In this document: one piece after another, positions 1-7,037 of the stretch
Layout of the letters: each line of letters starts with the position of its first letter
How positions within the stretch are numbered: position 1 is the stretch's first letter
Source of the DNA: an uncultured Chloroflexota bacterium
GTDB taxonomy: Bacteria > Chloroflexota > Anaerolineae > Anaerolineales > Villigracilaceae
Direction: 5' to 3'
DNA: 42,430 nt
Assembly (NCBI GenBank): GCA_900696595.1
Contig: CAADGT010000178.1
Location: forward strand, 1-42,430
Translations under genes and position numbers: made by a program
The notes under the pieces: model-generated
What the model was told of the DNA's origin: nothing
Seen by the model: only the letters and a program-made list of their open reading frames with translations
Databases searched by the model: none

Positions 1-36
1 ATTTCGGATAAATAACATCAGATTTGGGCGGGGGGC

Positions 37-74
37 TTGAAATCACCCTATTTGTTATAGTATAGTATAACAAA
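37..74 (+). promoter_or_regulatory. promoter with overlapping palindromic operator candidate
   Basis: A TTGAAA hexamer (37-42) lies 18 bp before TATAGT (61-66). A perfect inverted repeat covers the -10 area: TTTGTTATA (51-59), six central bases, TATAACAAA (66-74). A dyad on the -10 is a common repressor placement. No regulator gene is adjacent, so the binding protein is unknown. It precedes the first lipoprotein gene by 26 bp. Confidence 0.45.
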
Positions 75-100
75 CATTCTCCGCGCCAAAGGAGGCGGTT

Positions 101-856
101 TTGAAAGCCTGGTTGAAATTTGCGTTGATATGGCTTGCAGGGGCGCTGACGCTCGCCGCCTGCGCGAAAGAGAAATGGGAGTACGTCTCCATCGGCGGAG
201 ACTTCACCTACGCCATGCGTTGGAACGAGGCGTACGCGGCGTACATCGAAGATGATTTGGGCGTCGAAGTCACACTGACCGATGTCTCCTTCCATTCGCG
301 CAAAACGCTGGGGGAGATGCTGGAAATCTTGCAGACCGACATGGAGTTCCGCTCGCTGGTGGAAAACGCAGAGGTGGTCACCTTCGATGTGCCAACCGAG
401 TCCTATCTTGGGGGCGCGGAGGGCAGGTACATGAGTGAGATGTGTGGGGGAAATGACAGCGAAGAATGTTTTCGCATTGCGCACGCAAGGGCGGTCAAGG
501 AATTGAGAGCCTATCTTGACGAACTGATGAAACTCGCAAACCCGTCCGACACCATCATGCGGACGTTCTTGTACGGAACTTTAGACGCATATTTGGCGGC
601 GGCGTTCGATACCGAATTGACGGAGGAGGAGGTGCGCGTCTTCACATTCCATGCGGACTTGATGAATGAGGCCATTCGGGAAATCGCAACTGAATACAAC
701 ATCACGGTCATTGACATTGCGCCTTACTTCCAGCCGAACGGTCCCGGAACGCCTGCCAGCGAAGACTTTGTGACGCGCCTCGGATTCACGGACAAAGCGG
801 TGTTGACGGTGGCGGATCTGTTGCGCGAGGCGGGGTACGCGCCGTTAAGGCCGTAA
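101..856 (+). CDS. lipoprotein with degenerate SGNH-hydrolase-like fold
   Basis: Predicted 251-residue exported lipoprotein. A hydrophobic leader ends in the lipobox LAAC (Cys21). It starts at TTG, chosen because GGAGG (91-95) lies just upstream and the signal peptide begins there. It aligns along its length with the SGNH-like proteins at 1489 and 3394: the strand-turn YVSIGGDF (about 29-35) occupies the place of the GDS block, followed by an A-x-Y-I-E-D-D-L-G-V segment, and a loop CGGNDSEEC (115-123) is shared with the paralogs. The nucleophile serine is absent (GGD, not GDS) and the C-terminal DxxH block is replaced by a sequence without histidine. It is therefore probably not an esterase; a binding role is inference. 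First gene of a five-gene same-strand run. Confidence 0.7.
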   Translation: MKAWLKFALIWLAGALTLAACAKEKWEYVSIGGDFTYAMRWNEAYAAYIEDDLGVEVTLTDVSFHSRKTLGEMLEILQTDMEFRSLVENAEVVTFDVPTESYLGGAEGRYMSEMCGGNDSEECFRIAHARAVKELRAYLDELMKLANPSDTIMRTFLYGTLDAYLAAAFDTELTEEEVRVFTFHADLMNEAIREIATEYNITVIDIAPYFQPNGPGTPASEDFVTRLGFTDKAVLTVADLLREAGYAPLRP

Positions 857-926
857 TGCGGAATTTATTCCGCAATAAAAAGCGATATGAATATCGCCCG
901 ACATAAGGAATGAAAGGAGAATCCCC

Positions 927-1346
927 ATGAATACCCTGTTTCGTCTCGTTGTTTTATCCGCCTTGTCCCTGAGCCTCGCGGCTTGCGGAGGCGGGGGCGC
1001 GGCGCCAGCCGATTCCCCGGAGATCGCCGTGATCGAAGGGATCGAAGCCGCCTGGAATGCGGAAGACCTGGATAAGGTCATGTCCTACTACACAGACGAC
1101 GCAGTGTCCTCCAATTCGCTGGGAAAGTATACCGGCAAGGACGCAATCCGCACTGAGTGGGAAAAATGGATAAACGTCTTTACGATGGATTGCAGGAACT
1201 ACAGCCAAAATGGAAACACCCTGACGTACGAATGTTTCCTCGAAGCCCGTGAGGGAACGAACACGACGCTCGAATATTATGAGACGGTGATCGAAAACGG
1301 GAAGATCAAGTCGGAGATATTGACGGGGCAAAATCTTAATCCGTGA
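927..1346 (+). CDS. SnoaL/NTF2-like small lipoprotein, copy 1
   Basis: 139-residue predicted lipoprotein: leader followed by lipobox LAAC, then a Gly-rich spacer. The mature part (from about residue 30) has the SnoaL/DUF4440 pattern: helix IAVIEGIEAAWNAEDLDKVMSYYTDDAV, then a beta-rich half with KYTGKDAIR. That fold is a cone-shaped barrel used for ligand binding or catalysis; no substrate can be inferred here. Two cysteines (FTMDC and TYEC) could form a disulfide. AAAGGAGA (913-920) precedes the ATG. It is a clear paralog of the gene at 2967: same length, near-identical leader and ribosome-binding region, so duplication is recent relative to its neighbours. Confidence 0.75.
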   Translation: MNTLFRLVVLSALSLSLAACGGGGAAPADSPEIAVIEGIEAAWNAEDLDKVMSYYTDDAVSSNSLGKYTGKDAIRTEWEKWINVFTMDCRNYSQNGNTLTYECFLEAREGTNTTLEYYETVIENGKIKSEILTGQNLNP

Positions 1347-1367
1347 TGCGTAATTCACATTTCACAA

Positions 1368-1469
1368 TGTCGTTCTGAGCGAAGCGACACATGCACCGCT
1401 TTGCGGATGCAGTGCGGTGAGAACCTCTACGACCACCTCAGAGACCCTTCGCTGTCGCTCAGGGTGACA
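1368..1469. repeat. imperfect inverted-repeat element
   Basis: The left arm (1368-1387, TGTCGTTCTGAGCGAAGCGA) is largely complementary to the right arm (1449-1469). About 60 bp lie between. No ORF is inside. The arm resembles the dispersed intergenic CTGAGCGAAGCGA-type inverted repeats seen in many bacterial genomes. It sits between two paralogous lipoprotein genes and may act as a hairpin in the mRNA. Confidence 0.55.
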
Positions 1470-1488
1470 CAGGTAAATAGAGGATCGA

Positions 1489-2856
1489 ATGAAAAAAAAC
1501 GCCTTCTATCTCCTTGCAACCCTTCTGCTCGCGTCGTGCAAGGCACGCGCGCCATGGGATGTCGTCATTATGGGGGATAGTTTCTTTGGGCGAAGCGTCA
1601 TCGCCGACCAATACGCGGATTTCATCGCCGAAGACCTGGGTGTGGAGGTGAACTTGCACAAGAAGGCGGTTAATGGGCAGGAGCCGGAAAAATTGCTCGC
1701 GAACCTCCGAAGCGACGAGGAACTGCGTCAGTTGATCCGCGATGCGGAGGCGGTCGTCTTCGATTTCTCGCCGGGCTGGTCGAACTCCGCGGAACTCAAG
1801 TATTTGGTCGGGACGTGCAAGGGAGACGAGGATCAAGACTGCCTGCGCGAGGCGCTGGAAACCGCCAAAGCGGATTGGACCGAAATGACCGATCTGCTCG
1901 CGGAGGTGACGGCCGGCAAAGTGGTGCTGATCCACACCTTCACCTTCGGCGACTGGCCCTACGACGGCTATTACAAGGACAAAGTCACGCCCGAACAACG
2001 GACGGTCATGCTTGGTTACTTCCATGAGTTTCAAACCTTTCAAGAGCCGGACGCGCTGGCGCGCGGCATGATTGTCCATCACATCTTCCCGCCGGAGATC
2101 AGCGACCCGCCGCCCGCCGAATATTTTCTGGCGGATGGTTTTCATTTATCTGAGGAAGGCAGCCTGGTCGTCTCGACGTTGATGCGAAACGCCGGTTACA
2201 AAACAACGTGGACTTATCTCATCTGGGGAACGGCGCTTCAATCGCTTGGAGCCAATTTCCCGGAGGTGTATGCGGCGTACACCGAAGAAGAAATGGGAGT
2301 TGAAATCGAGATCGTGAACTACGCTGGCGGCTCGAAGGAATCTTCTTTTCTAAAAACTCTCGAAAGCAAGCAGGATTTGATTGACGCTGTCCGCCGGGCA
2401 AAGTTGATGACCTTCGACTGGAATCCAAGTTCAGTCGATTCAGCCGAGAGAAAATTCCTGAACGGCGAATGTGGAGGGACGGATAACCAGGATTGCCTGC
2501 GCGAAGACTATGCCCAAGCGCAAAAGGATTGGCTCGCCGCGCTAAACCGGGTGATCGAAATCCGCGGCGGGGATACGACCGGGATGCGCCAGATCGTAAT
2601 GGGAAACTGGCCCTATATGATCCATTACCCGAACATCGCGGAGGAACAGCGGTCTGTGTTGGTCGCGCACTTTATGGAGATGGCGTCGTTTCTGATGGCG
2701 GAAGCCGGGGCGAGGGGGATCGAAACCGTGCAGGTCTTCCCCGGAAAATATTTCGACAATCCGCCGCCCGATGATTGGATTCATGGAGTCGGTTTGACGG
2801 AGGAGGGGGACAAAGTGATCGTCGAGGCGTTGATGGAAATTGAGATTTCTAAATGA
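1489..2856 (+). CDS. tandem SGNH-hydrolase lipoprotein, second module degenerate
   Basis: 455-residue predicted lipoprotein (lipobox LASC, Cys17) made of two homologous SGNH-like modules, about 22-238 and 241-453. Module 1 has an intact block I (MGDSFF, Ser31) and the C-terminal DGFHLSEEG (Asp216, His219), so it is the only module in this neighbourhood with the full SGNH esterase/lipase signature. Module 2 has WGTAL where GDS should be and HGVGLTEEG where DGFH should be, losing Ser, Asp and His. Both keep the loop C-x7-C (110-118 and 328-336) and a GD/GNWPY segment. The start is supported by AGAGGA (1479-1484). Likely acts outside the membrane on an ester or glycan-linked acyl group (family inference); substrate unknown. 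Confidence 0.75.
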   Translation: MKKNAFYLLATLLLASCKARAPWDVVIMGDSFFGRSVIADQYADFIAEDLGVEVNLHKKAVNGQEPEKLLANLRSDEELRQLIRDAEAVVFDFSPGWSNSAELKYLVGTCKGDEDQDCLREALETAKADWTEMTDLLAEVTAGKVVLIHTFTFGDWPYDGYYKDKVTPEQRTVMLGYFHEFQTFQEPDALARGMIVHHIFPPEISDPPPAEYFLADGFHLSEEGSLVVSTLMRNAGYKTTWTYLIWGTALQSLGANFPEVYAAYTEEEMGVEIEIVNYAGGSKESSFLKTLESKQDLIDAVRRAKLMTFDWNPSSVDSAERKFLNGECGGTDNQDCLREDYAQAQKDWLAALNRVIEIRGGDTTGMRQIVMGNWPYMIHYPNIAEEQRSVLVAHFMEMASFLMAEAGARGIETVQVFPGKYFDNPPPDDWIHGVGLTEEGDKVIVEALMEIEISK

Positions 2857-2966
2857 TGTGTCTTTTTCTGCCCTTCGGCTACGGGACAATCCTTCGGCTT
2901 CGTTTCACTTCGCTCAGGGCCGTCCCTCCGCTCTGGGCGGCAGAAAATATAGTAAAGGAGAATCCC

Positions 2967-3386
2967 ATGAAACCCCTGATTCAAATCCTCGGTCTACTCG
3001 TCTTAACCCTGAGTCTCGCGGCTTGCGGAGGCGGGGGAGCGGCGGAAGCCGACTCCCCCGAAATCGCCGTGGTCCAGGCGTCTGTAGCCGCTTGGAATGC
3101 GGAAGACCTTGAGGCGGCGCTGTCCCACTATGCGGACGACGCGGTGGTAGTCAACCTGCTTGGGACATACGCTGGCAAGAAGAAAATCCGTTCCCTCTTC
3201 GAGAGCGCCATAGACGAATTCACAATGGATTGCCGGAATTTCAAGGTCAGCGGCAACACCGTCTCGTACGAGTGTGTACTGTTGGGAAGGAGCGATGGCA
3301 AAGCCTTTGCCGGCGAGAAGTATGAAGTGGTAATCGAAAAAGGCTTGATCGTGAGCGACAAGTATGTCGGCAAATTCGAGCCATAA
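2967..3386 (+). CDS. SnoaL/NTF2-like small lipoprotein, copy 2
   Basis: 139 residues, paralog of the protein at 927: lipobox LAAC, CGGGGAA spacer, VAAWNAEDLEAALSHYADDAV helix and the conserved FTMDC and SYEC cysteines. The start at 2967 is chosen over an in-frame ATG 114 bp upstream because AAAGGAG (2954-2960) lies 6 bp before it and the signal peptide begins there; the upstream extension reads through low-quality repeat-like sequence. Its stop is 7 bp before the next ATG, so the two are likely cotranscribed. Function not known beyond the fold. Confidence 0.75.
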   Translation: MKPLIQILGLLVLTLSLAACGGGGAAEADSPEIAVVQASVAAWNAEDLEAALSHYADDAVVVNLLGTYAGKKKIRSLFESAIDEFTMDCRNFKVSGNTVSYECVLLGRSDGKAFAGEKYEVVIEKGLIVSDKYVGKFEP

Positions 3387-3393
3387 ACACATC

Positions 3394-4461
3394 ATGAAAT
3401 CCCTGTTCCGCATCTTTGTTTTAACCGCGCTGATCGCGGGTGTCTCCGCCTGCGCCCTGCGCGAAACCGTTGAGTTGGTTGTGATCGGAAACGCCTTCGG
3501 GTCGAATACGATTCCGCAACTCTATGAAGCCGCCGTCGCCGAAGACATGGACGCGAAGGTCAATACCTATTCCTGGATGAAGCCTGCTGCCTCCCCGGCA
3601 ACGTACCTGGAGAATCTGCAAACCGAGACAGAATTACGGAAGGCGGTCAAGAACGCCGATGTGATCCTCATTTCCTTCTCGCCCAGTTGGGGCAACGCCG
3701 CGGACAACATGTACTTCAACGATCTGTGCGGCGGTGATGACAACCAGGATTGCCAGCGCAAGACGACTGCCAAGGCGAAGCGTGATTGGATCAGCATCGT
3801 GAACACGATTGCGGAACTGCGCGACGAACAACCTGTGATATTGCGCGTGATCTCTTGGGGGGATTGGGTGTATCCAGCGTATTACGGGGATACGATCACG
3901 CAGGAAGATTATGCCGTCCTCGTCCCATACTTTCGTGAGTACCAATCTTTGCAGGCTTCCATGCCCGGAGTCGGCGCGGCGCTTGCCTTCGCAGAGGATT
4001 ACAACGACATTCCATCCGAATATTTCACAGACGGCTTGCATCTCTCCGATGCCGGGAGCGCGGCGGTAGTGGATCTTCTCCACAATTTGGGATATGAACC
4101 TGCCATCATTGAAGGGTTTGCCGACCTGACCGTGACATTCAACGAAACGGGATGTACAGTCACCCCGCTGGAAGGGGAGATACCCAATCCCATCTACATT
4201 CGTGTGGAGAACCCAACGGACGGCGATAACGCGCTTCTTACCCTTACGCTGAAGGAGGGAAACGGTGTGGAGGACATCCTTGCGTTCGGGGATAACGGAC
4301 TGCCTCCATTCATGGAAGGCACTACAATTCCGCATTATTCGCCGGGCAAAAACGCCAAAAATCTATTTGAAGTTCCGCTGGTAGATGGTCGCGAGAATTA
4401 TCTCGTCTGCGCGCAGGATGGAGTCGGCGCGCTGGCTGTGCCGTTGATCTTGAAACCTTGA
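3394..4461 (+). CDS. SGNH-like lipoprotein lacking the nucleophile, with extra C-terminal domain
   Basis: 355-residue predicted lipoprotein (SAC lipobox, Cys20). Residues 26-238 match the SGNH-like modules upstream: IGNAFGSN occupies the GDS position (Ser replaced by Ala), while DGLHLSDAG (Asp213, His216) and CGGDDNQDC (112-120) are kept. Residues about 243-355 form an additional beta-rich domain not present in the paralogs, with a cysteine pair (GCTV and LVCAQDG). The start at 3394 is preferred to one 30 bp upstream because it opens directly into the signal peptide; no strong ribosome site is visible, suggesting coupling to the preceding gene, whose stop is 7 bp away. With a changed nucleophile, activity is doubtful; an alternative serine (Ser37) exists nearby. 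Confidence 0.72.
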   Translation: MKSLFRIFVLTALIAGVSACALRETVELVVIGNAFGSNTIPQLYEAAVAEDMDAKVNTYSWMKPAASPATYLENLQTETELRKAVKNADVILISFSPSWGNAADNMYFNDLCGGDDNQDCQRKTTAKAKRDWISIVNTIAELRDEQPVILRVISWGDWVYPAYYGDTITQEDYAVLVPYFREYQSLQASMPGVGAALAFAEDYNDIPSEYFTDGLHLSDAGSAAVVDLLHNLGYEPAIIEGFADLTVTFNETGCTVTPLEGEIPNPIYIRVENPTDGDNALLTLTLKEGNGVEDILAFGDNGLPPFMEGTTIPHYSPGKNAKNLFEVPLVDGRENYLVCAQDGVGALAVPLILKP

Positions 4462-4535
4462 TCAAGTCCGGTCTCGAGTTGACGGTGTTGAAGTAACCTC
4501 CCGCCGTTGTTGAAGAAGGCGATTCGGACTGTTCG

Positions 4536-4562
4536 ATAATTTTCAATACGGTTGAAAATTAT
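4536..4562. promoter_or_regulatory. AT-rich perfect dyad upstream of the iron permease
   Basis: ATAATTTTCAA (4536-4546), loop TACGG, TTGAAAATTAT (4552-4562): eleven perfectly complementary bases per arm. It lies about 100 bp before the FTR1 start and 75 bp after the preceding stop. It could be a metal-responsive operator (Fur or DtxR type sites are AT-rich dyads) or a weak terminator, although it lacks GC pairs and a T-run of normal length. Confidence 0.4.
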
Positions 4563-4622
4563 TTTCAAGTCCATATTTCTTCAAATTCACCCGCTCATCT
4601 GGAATCCGCAAGCGACAACCGC

Positions 4623-4658
4623 TATACTGCCGCGATTATTCGATCAAAGGAATCGCGG
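4623..4658 (+). promoter_or_regulatory. TATACT box and dyad around the ribosome-binding site of FTR1
   Basis: TATACT (4623-4628) is a possible -10. Immediately after it CCGCGATT (4630-4637) and AATCGCGG (4651-4658) form a perfect 8-bp dyad enclosing AAAGG, the ribosome-binding core; the ATG follows one base later. It could act as an operator on the start site or, if transcription starts upstream of it, as a hairpin limiting translation. Confidence 0.4.
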
Positions 4659-4659
4659 C

Positions 4660-7029
4660 ATGTTTATTTTTTCCCGTTCGTTTCACGCGTTGCAACTGAC
4701 AATCCTGCTTCTCTTTTTCACCGTCCCCGCCCGCGCCCAAGCCGCGCCCGTCTGGGAACTGGCGGGGCAGATGCGCGACCTTGCTTTTCAAGCGCAGACC
4801 GAGTTATATGAAGCGACGCGCGCCAGCGATCCATCCGCGCATTACCAAACCGCCGCAAATTTCATTGACCAAGCCACGCAAATTTACGAAGCGAGTCTGC
4901 AACCCGCCTATCGAGAATCCGCGCCCGAAGCGGACGCGCTGATCGTGGATTCCTTGACTCGCGCGCGCGCCGCCGCCACAAACGGCGATGCGCCTTCGCT
5001 TGCCGCCGCGCGCAGTCGCCTCTGGACTGCGCTTTTGCAGGGTAGCCAAACTTTGACCTTATCCACGCTCAAAGCGGGCGACTTCGCCTCCGCCGCCGAA
5101 TGGCTGAAACTGCGCGAGTATCGTGAAGCGACGCGCGTCAGCACAGTGGACGATCCATCAGCGGCGGCGATTTCTCAACTGGAACAGAATCAACTATCGG
5201 CGGGGGAAACGGCGGACATCATCGCCAACGACCTGCGCGATTCGTATTTCTTCCGCTTGCGCGATGCGTTGACTCAAACCCAATCTGCCGCCGAGAAAAA
5301 TTTTTCCACCCGCGCCGCGGAATGGGCGGGGCAGGCGGCGGGATATTTCTCCATCCTGCAAGCCGACATGGACGAAAAACTCGGCGCGGACGCGACAAAC
5401 GCGCTCGCCAAGTCCTTCGCCGATTTGGAAGCCGCCGCGTTGAATCAAGATTGGGCGGCGGTGAAAACGCTGGCAACAAACATCCGCGAGATGTTGAGCG
5501 CGTATCAGCCTGTTGAACTGACCTCCGCCGAAATCGCCGAACGCGGAAAACTGCTTTATCTGTTTACGGATTTGATTTATGTCGAATATAAAAACGGCGT
5601 GCGAGACGGACAGATCACGATTGCGATTGAATATCAGGAAGCCGTCACCTTCCGCGCGCAAGCCGAAGCGGCGTTTGAAGATTTGCGCCCGTTCATCGCC
5701 GAAGCGGACGTGGACTCTGCCGCGCGTTTTTCAGCGATACTGAGCGAACTCGAAACCGTCATCGCCAACCTCGGCGACCCGCAAGACGTGAAAGTTTTGA
5801 CAGACGAAGGCTTGGGGATAATCGAATCCACGCTCAAAGTCAGCGCGGATTCAAACGACACCGCCGCATCGTTTACCATTCTTGACACCCTGCTCAATGA
5901 AATAGTAATTTCTGTCCGCGAAGGGCGTTATGAAGATGCAGAACGCACGCGCATCGAAGCCTACGCCATTCTGGAAAGCGGACCCGAGCAACGGCTCGTT
6001 CATCGCGCGCCCATCCTTGCGCGCGAGTTGGAAGGTTTGTTTTGGGAAGGCACGGAAGGACAAAAAGGCTTGGCGACTCTGATCGCGGAAAAAGCGTCAG
6101 CCGAAGAAACTGCCGCGTGCGTGAACCAGCTCAACGTCAAGTTAAAAGAAGCGGAAGATTTTCTCTCGGTCGGCATGAGCGGCGCGCTTGCCGTCGTCAA
6201 CAGCATGGTCATCATCCTGCGCGAAGGCTTGGAAGCGGTTCTCATCCTCGGCGCGATTCTCGGTTATCTGCGCGCCACCAACAGCCCGAAAAAATTCAGC
6301 GCGTGGGTGTATGCGGGAACTGCCGCCGCGATTTTGTTGAGCGTTGCCACATGGTGGGCGGCGGAGACGTTTATCACCATCACGGTTGCGGGGCGCGAGA
6401 TTATCGAAGGCGTGGCGAGTTTGGTGGCGGTGGCGGTTTTGTTTTACGTCACCAACTGGCTGTTTGAAAAAGTGTACGTCACCGATTGGATTGCCTTCGT
6501 CAAAGAGCAGGTCGGCAAGGCGCTTTCCAACGGCTCGGCGTTGGCGCTGGCGGGGCTGGGATTCACAGTCGTGTACCGCGAAGGCTTTGAAACCGTTTTG
6601 TTTTATCAGGCGCTGGCGTTCGACGCGCAGGCAAGTTCCATCTGGCTGGGGTTCGTCATCGGCTTGCTCATCATCTTCGCGGTGGCATACGCCATTTTGA
6701 AAATGAGCAAACGCCTGCCGCTCAAACCGTTCTTCACAATCACGGGCTTGTTGCTCATGGCGCTCGCCTTCAACTTTATGGGCGCGGGCATCCGCGAACT
6801 GCAAGAGGCGGGCATCGTCTCGGCTCACCTGCTGACGTGGATTCCCGAAAACTTGATTCTCATGGAACTCTTCGGCATCTTCCCCACGCTCGAAACCACG
6901 CTCGCGCAAGTTTTATTTTTGATTGTCTTAATCGCCACGTTTAGTTACAGCGTCTGGCGTAAGAAAAAACAAAGTACCGCGAGATTTATCTCGCAACCCC
7001 AAACCTCATCACACCCCTCAAAGGAGTAA
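4660..7029 (+). CDS. FTR1 family iron permease with large N-terminal extracytoplasmic domain
   Basis: 789 residues. A signal peptide (about 1-28, ending ARA) is followed by some 480 residues of helical, soluble sequence and then a seven-helix FTR1 permease (about 505-770). Two family-defining REGxE motifs are present: LREGLEAVLILGA (near 518) and YREGFETVLFYQA (near 639), the Fe(III) path of FTR1/EfeU. The start at 4660 is chosen over an upstream in-frame ATG because AAAGGAA (4646-4652) precedes it and the signal peptide begins there. The following lipoprotein gene is 8 bp away and sits where EfeO/EfeM is found in other FTR1 operons. Fused periplasmic domains are known in bacterial FTR1 proteins. 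Role: high-affinity iron import across the cytoplasmic membrane (family knowledge). Confidence 0.88.
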   Translation: MFIFSRSFHALQLTILLLFFTVPARAQAAPVWELAGQMRDLAFQAQTELYEATRASDPSAHYQTAANFIDQATQIYEASLQPAYRESAPEADALIVDSLTRARAAATNGDAPSLAAARSRLWTALLQGSQTLTLSTLKAGDFASAAEWLKLREYREATRVSTVDDPSAAAISQLEQNQLSAGETADIIANDLRDSYFFRLRDALTQTQSAAEKNFSTRAAEWAGQAAGYFSILQADMDEKLGADATNALAKSFADLEAAALNQDWAAVKTLATNIREMLSAYQPVELTSAEIAERGKLLYLFTDLIYVEYKNGVRDGQITIAIEYQEAVTFRAQAEAAFEDLRPFIAEADVDSAARFSAILSELETVIANLGDPQDVKVLTDEGLGIIESTLKVSADSNDTAASFTILDTLLNEIVISVREGRYEDAERTRIEAYAILESGPEQRLVHRAPILARELEGLFWEGTEGQKGLATLIAEKASAEETAACVNQLNVKLKEAEDFLSVGMSGALAVVNSMVIILREGLEAVLILGAILGYLRATNSPKKFSAWVYAGTAAAILLSVATWWAAETFITITVAGREIIEGVASLVAVAVLFYVTNWLFEKVYVTDWIAFVKEQVGKALSNGSALALAGLGFTVVYREGFETVLFYQALAFDAQASSIWLGFVIGLLIIFAVAYAILKMSKRLPLKPFFTITGLLLMALAFNFMGAGIRELQEAGIVSAHLLTWIPENLILMELFGIFPTLETTLAQVLFLIVLIATFSYSVWRKKKQSTARFISQPQTSSHPSKE

Positions 7030-7037
7030 AGTTTTAC

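Noticed and set aside
2857-2966. Inverted repeat between the second SGNH gene and the second SnoaL gene
   Set aside because: Only short partial complementarity (CTGCCC with GGGCGGCAG); not convincing as an element.
4552-4659. Upstream start of FTR1
   Set aside because: It lies in the AT-rich dyad and would bury the signal peptide; AAAGGAA before 4660 favours the later start.
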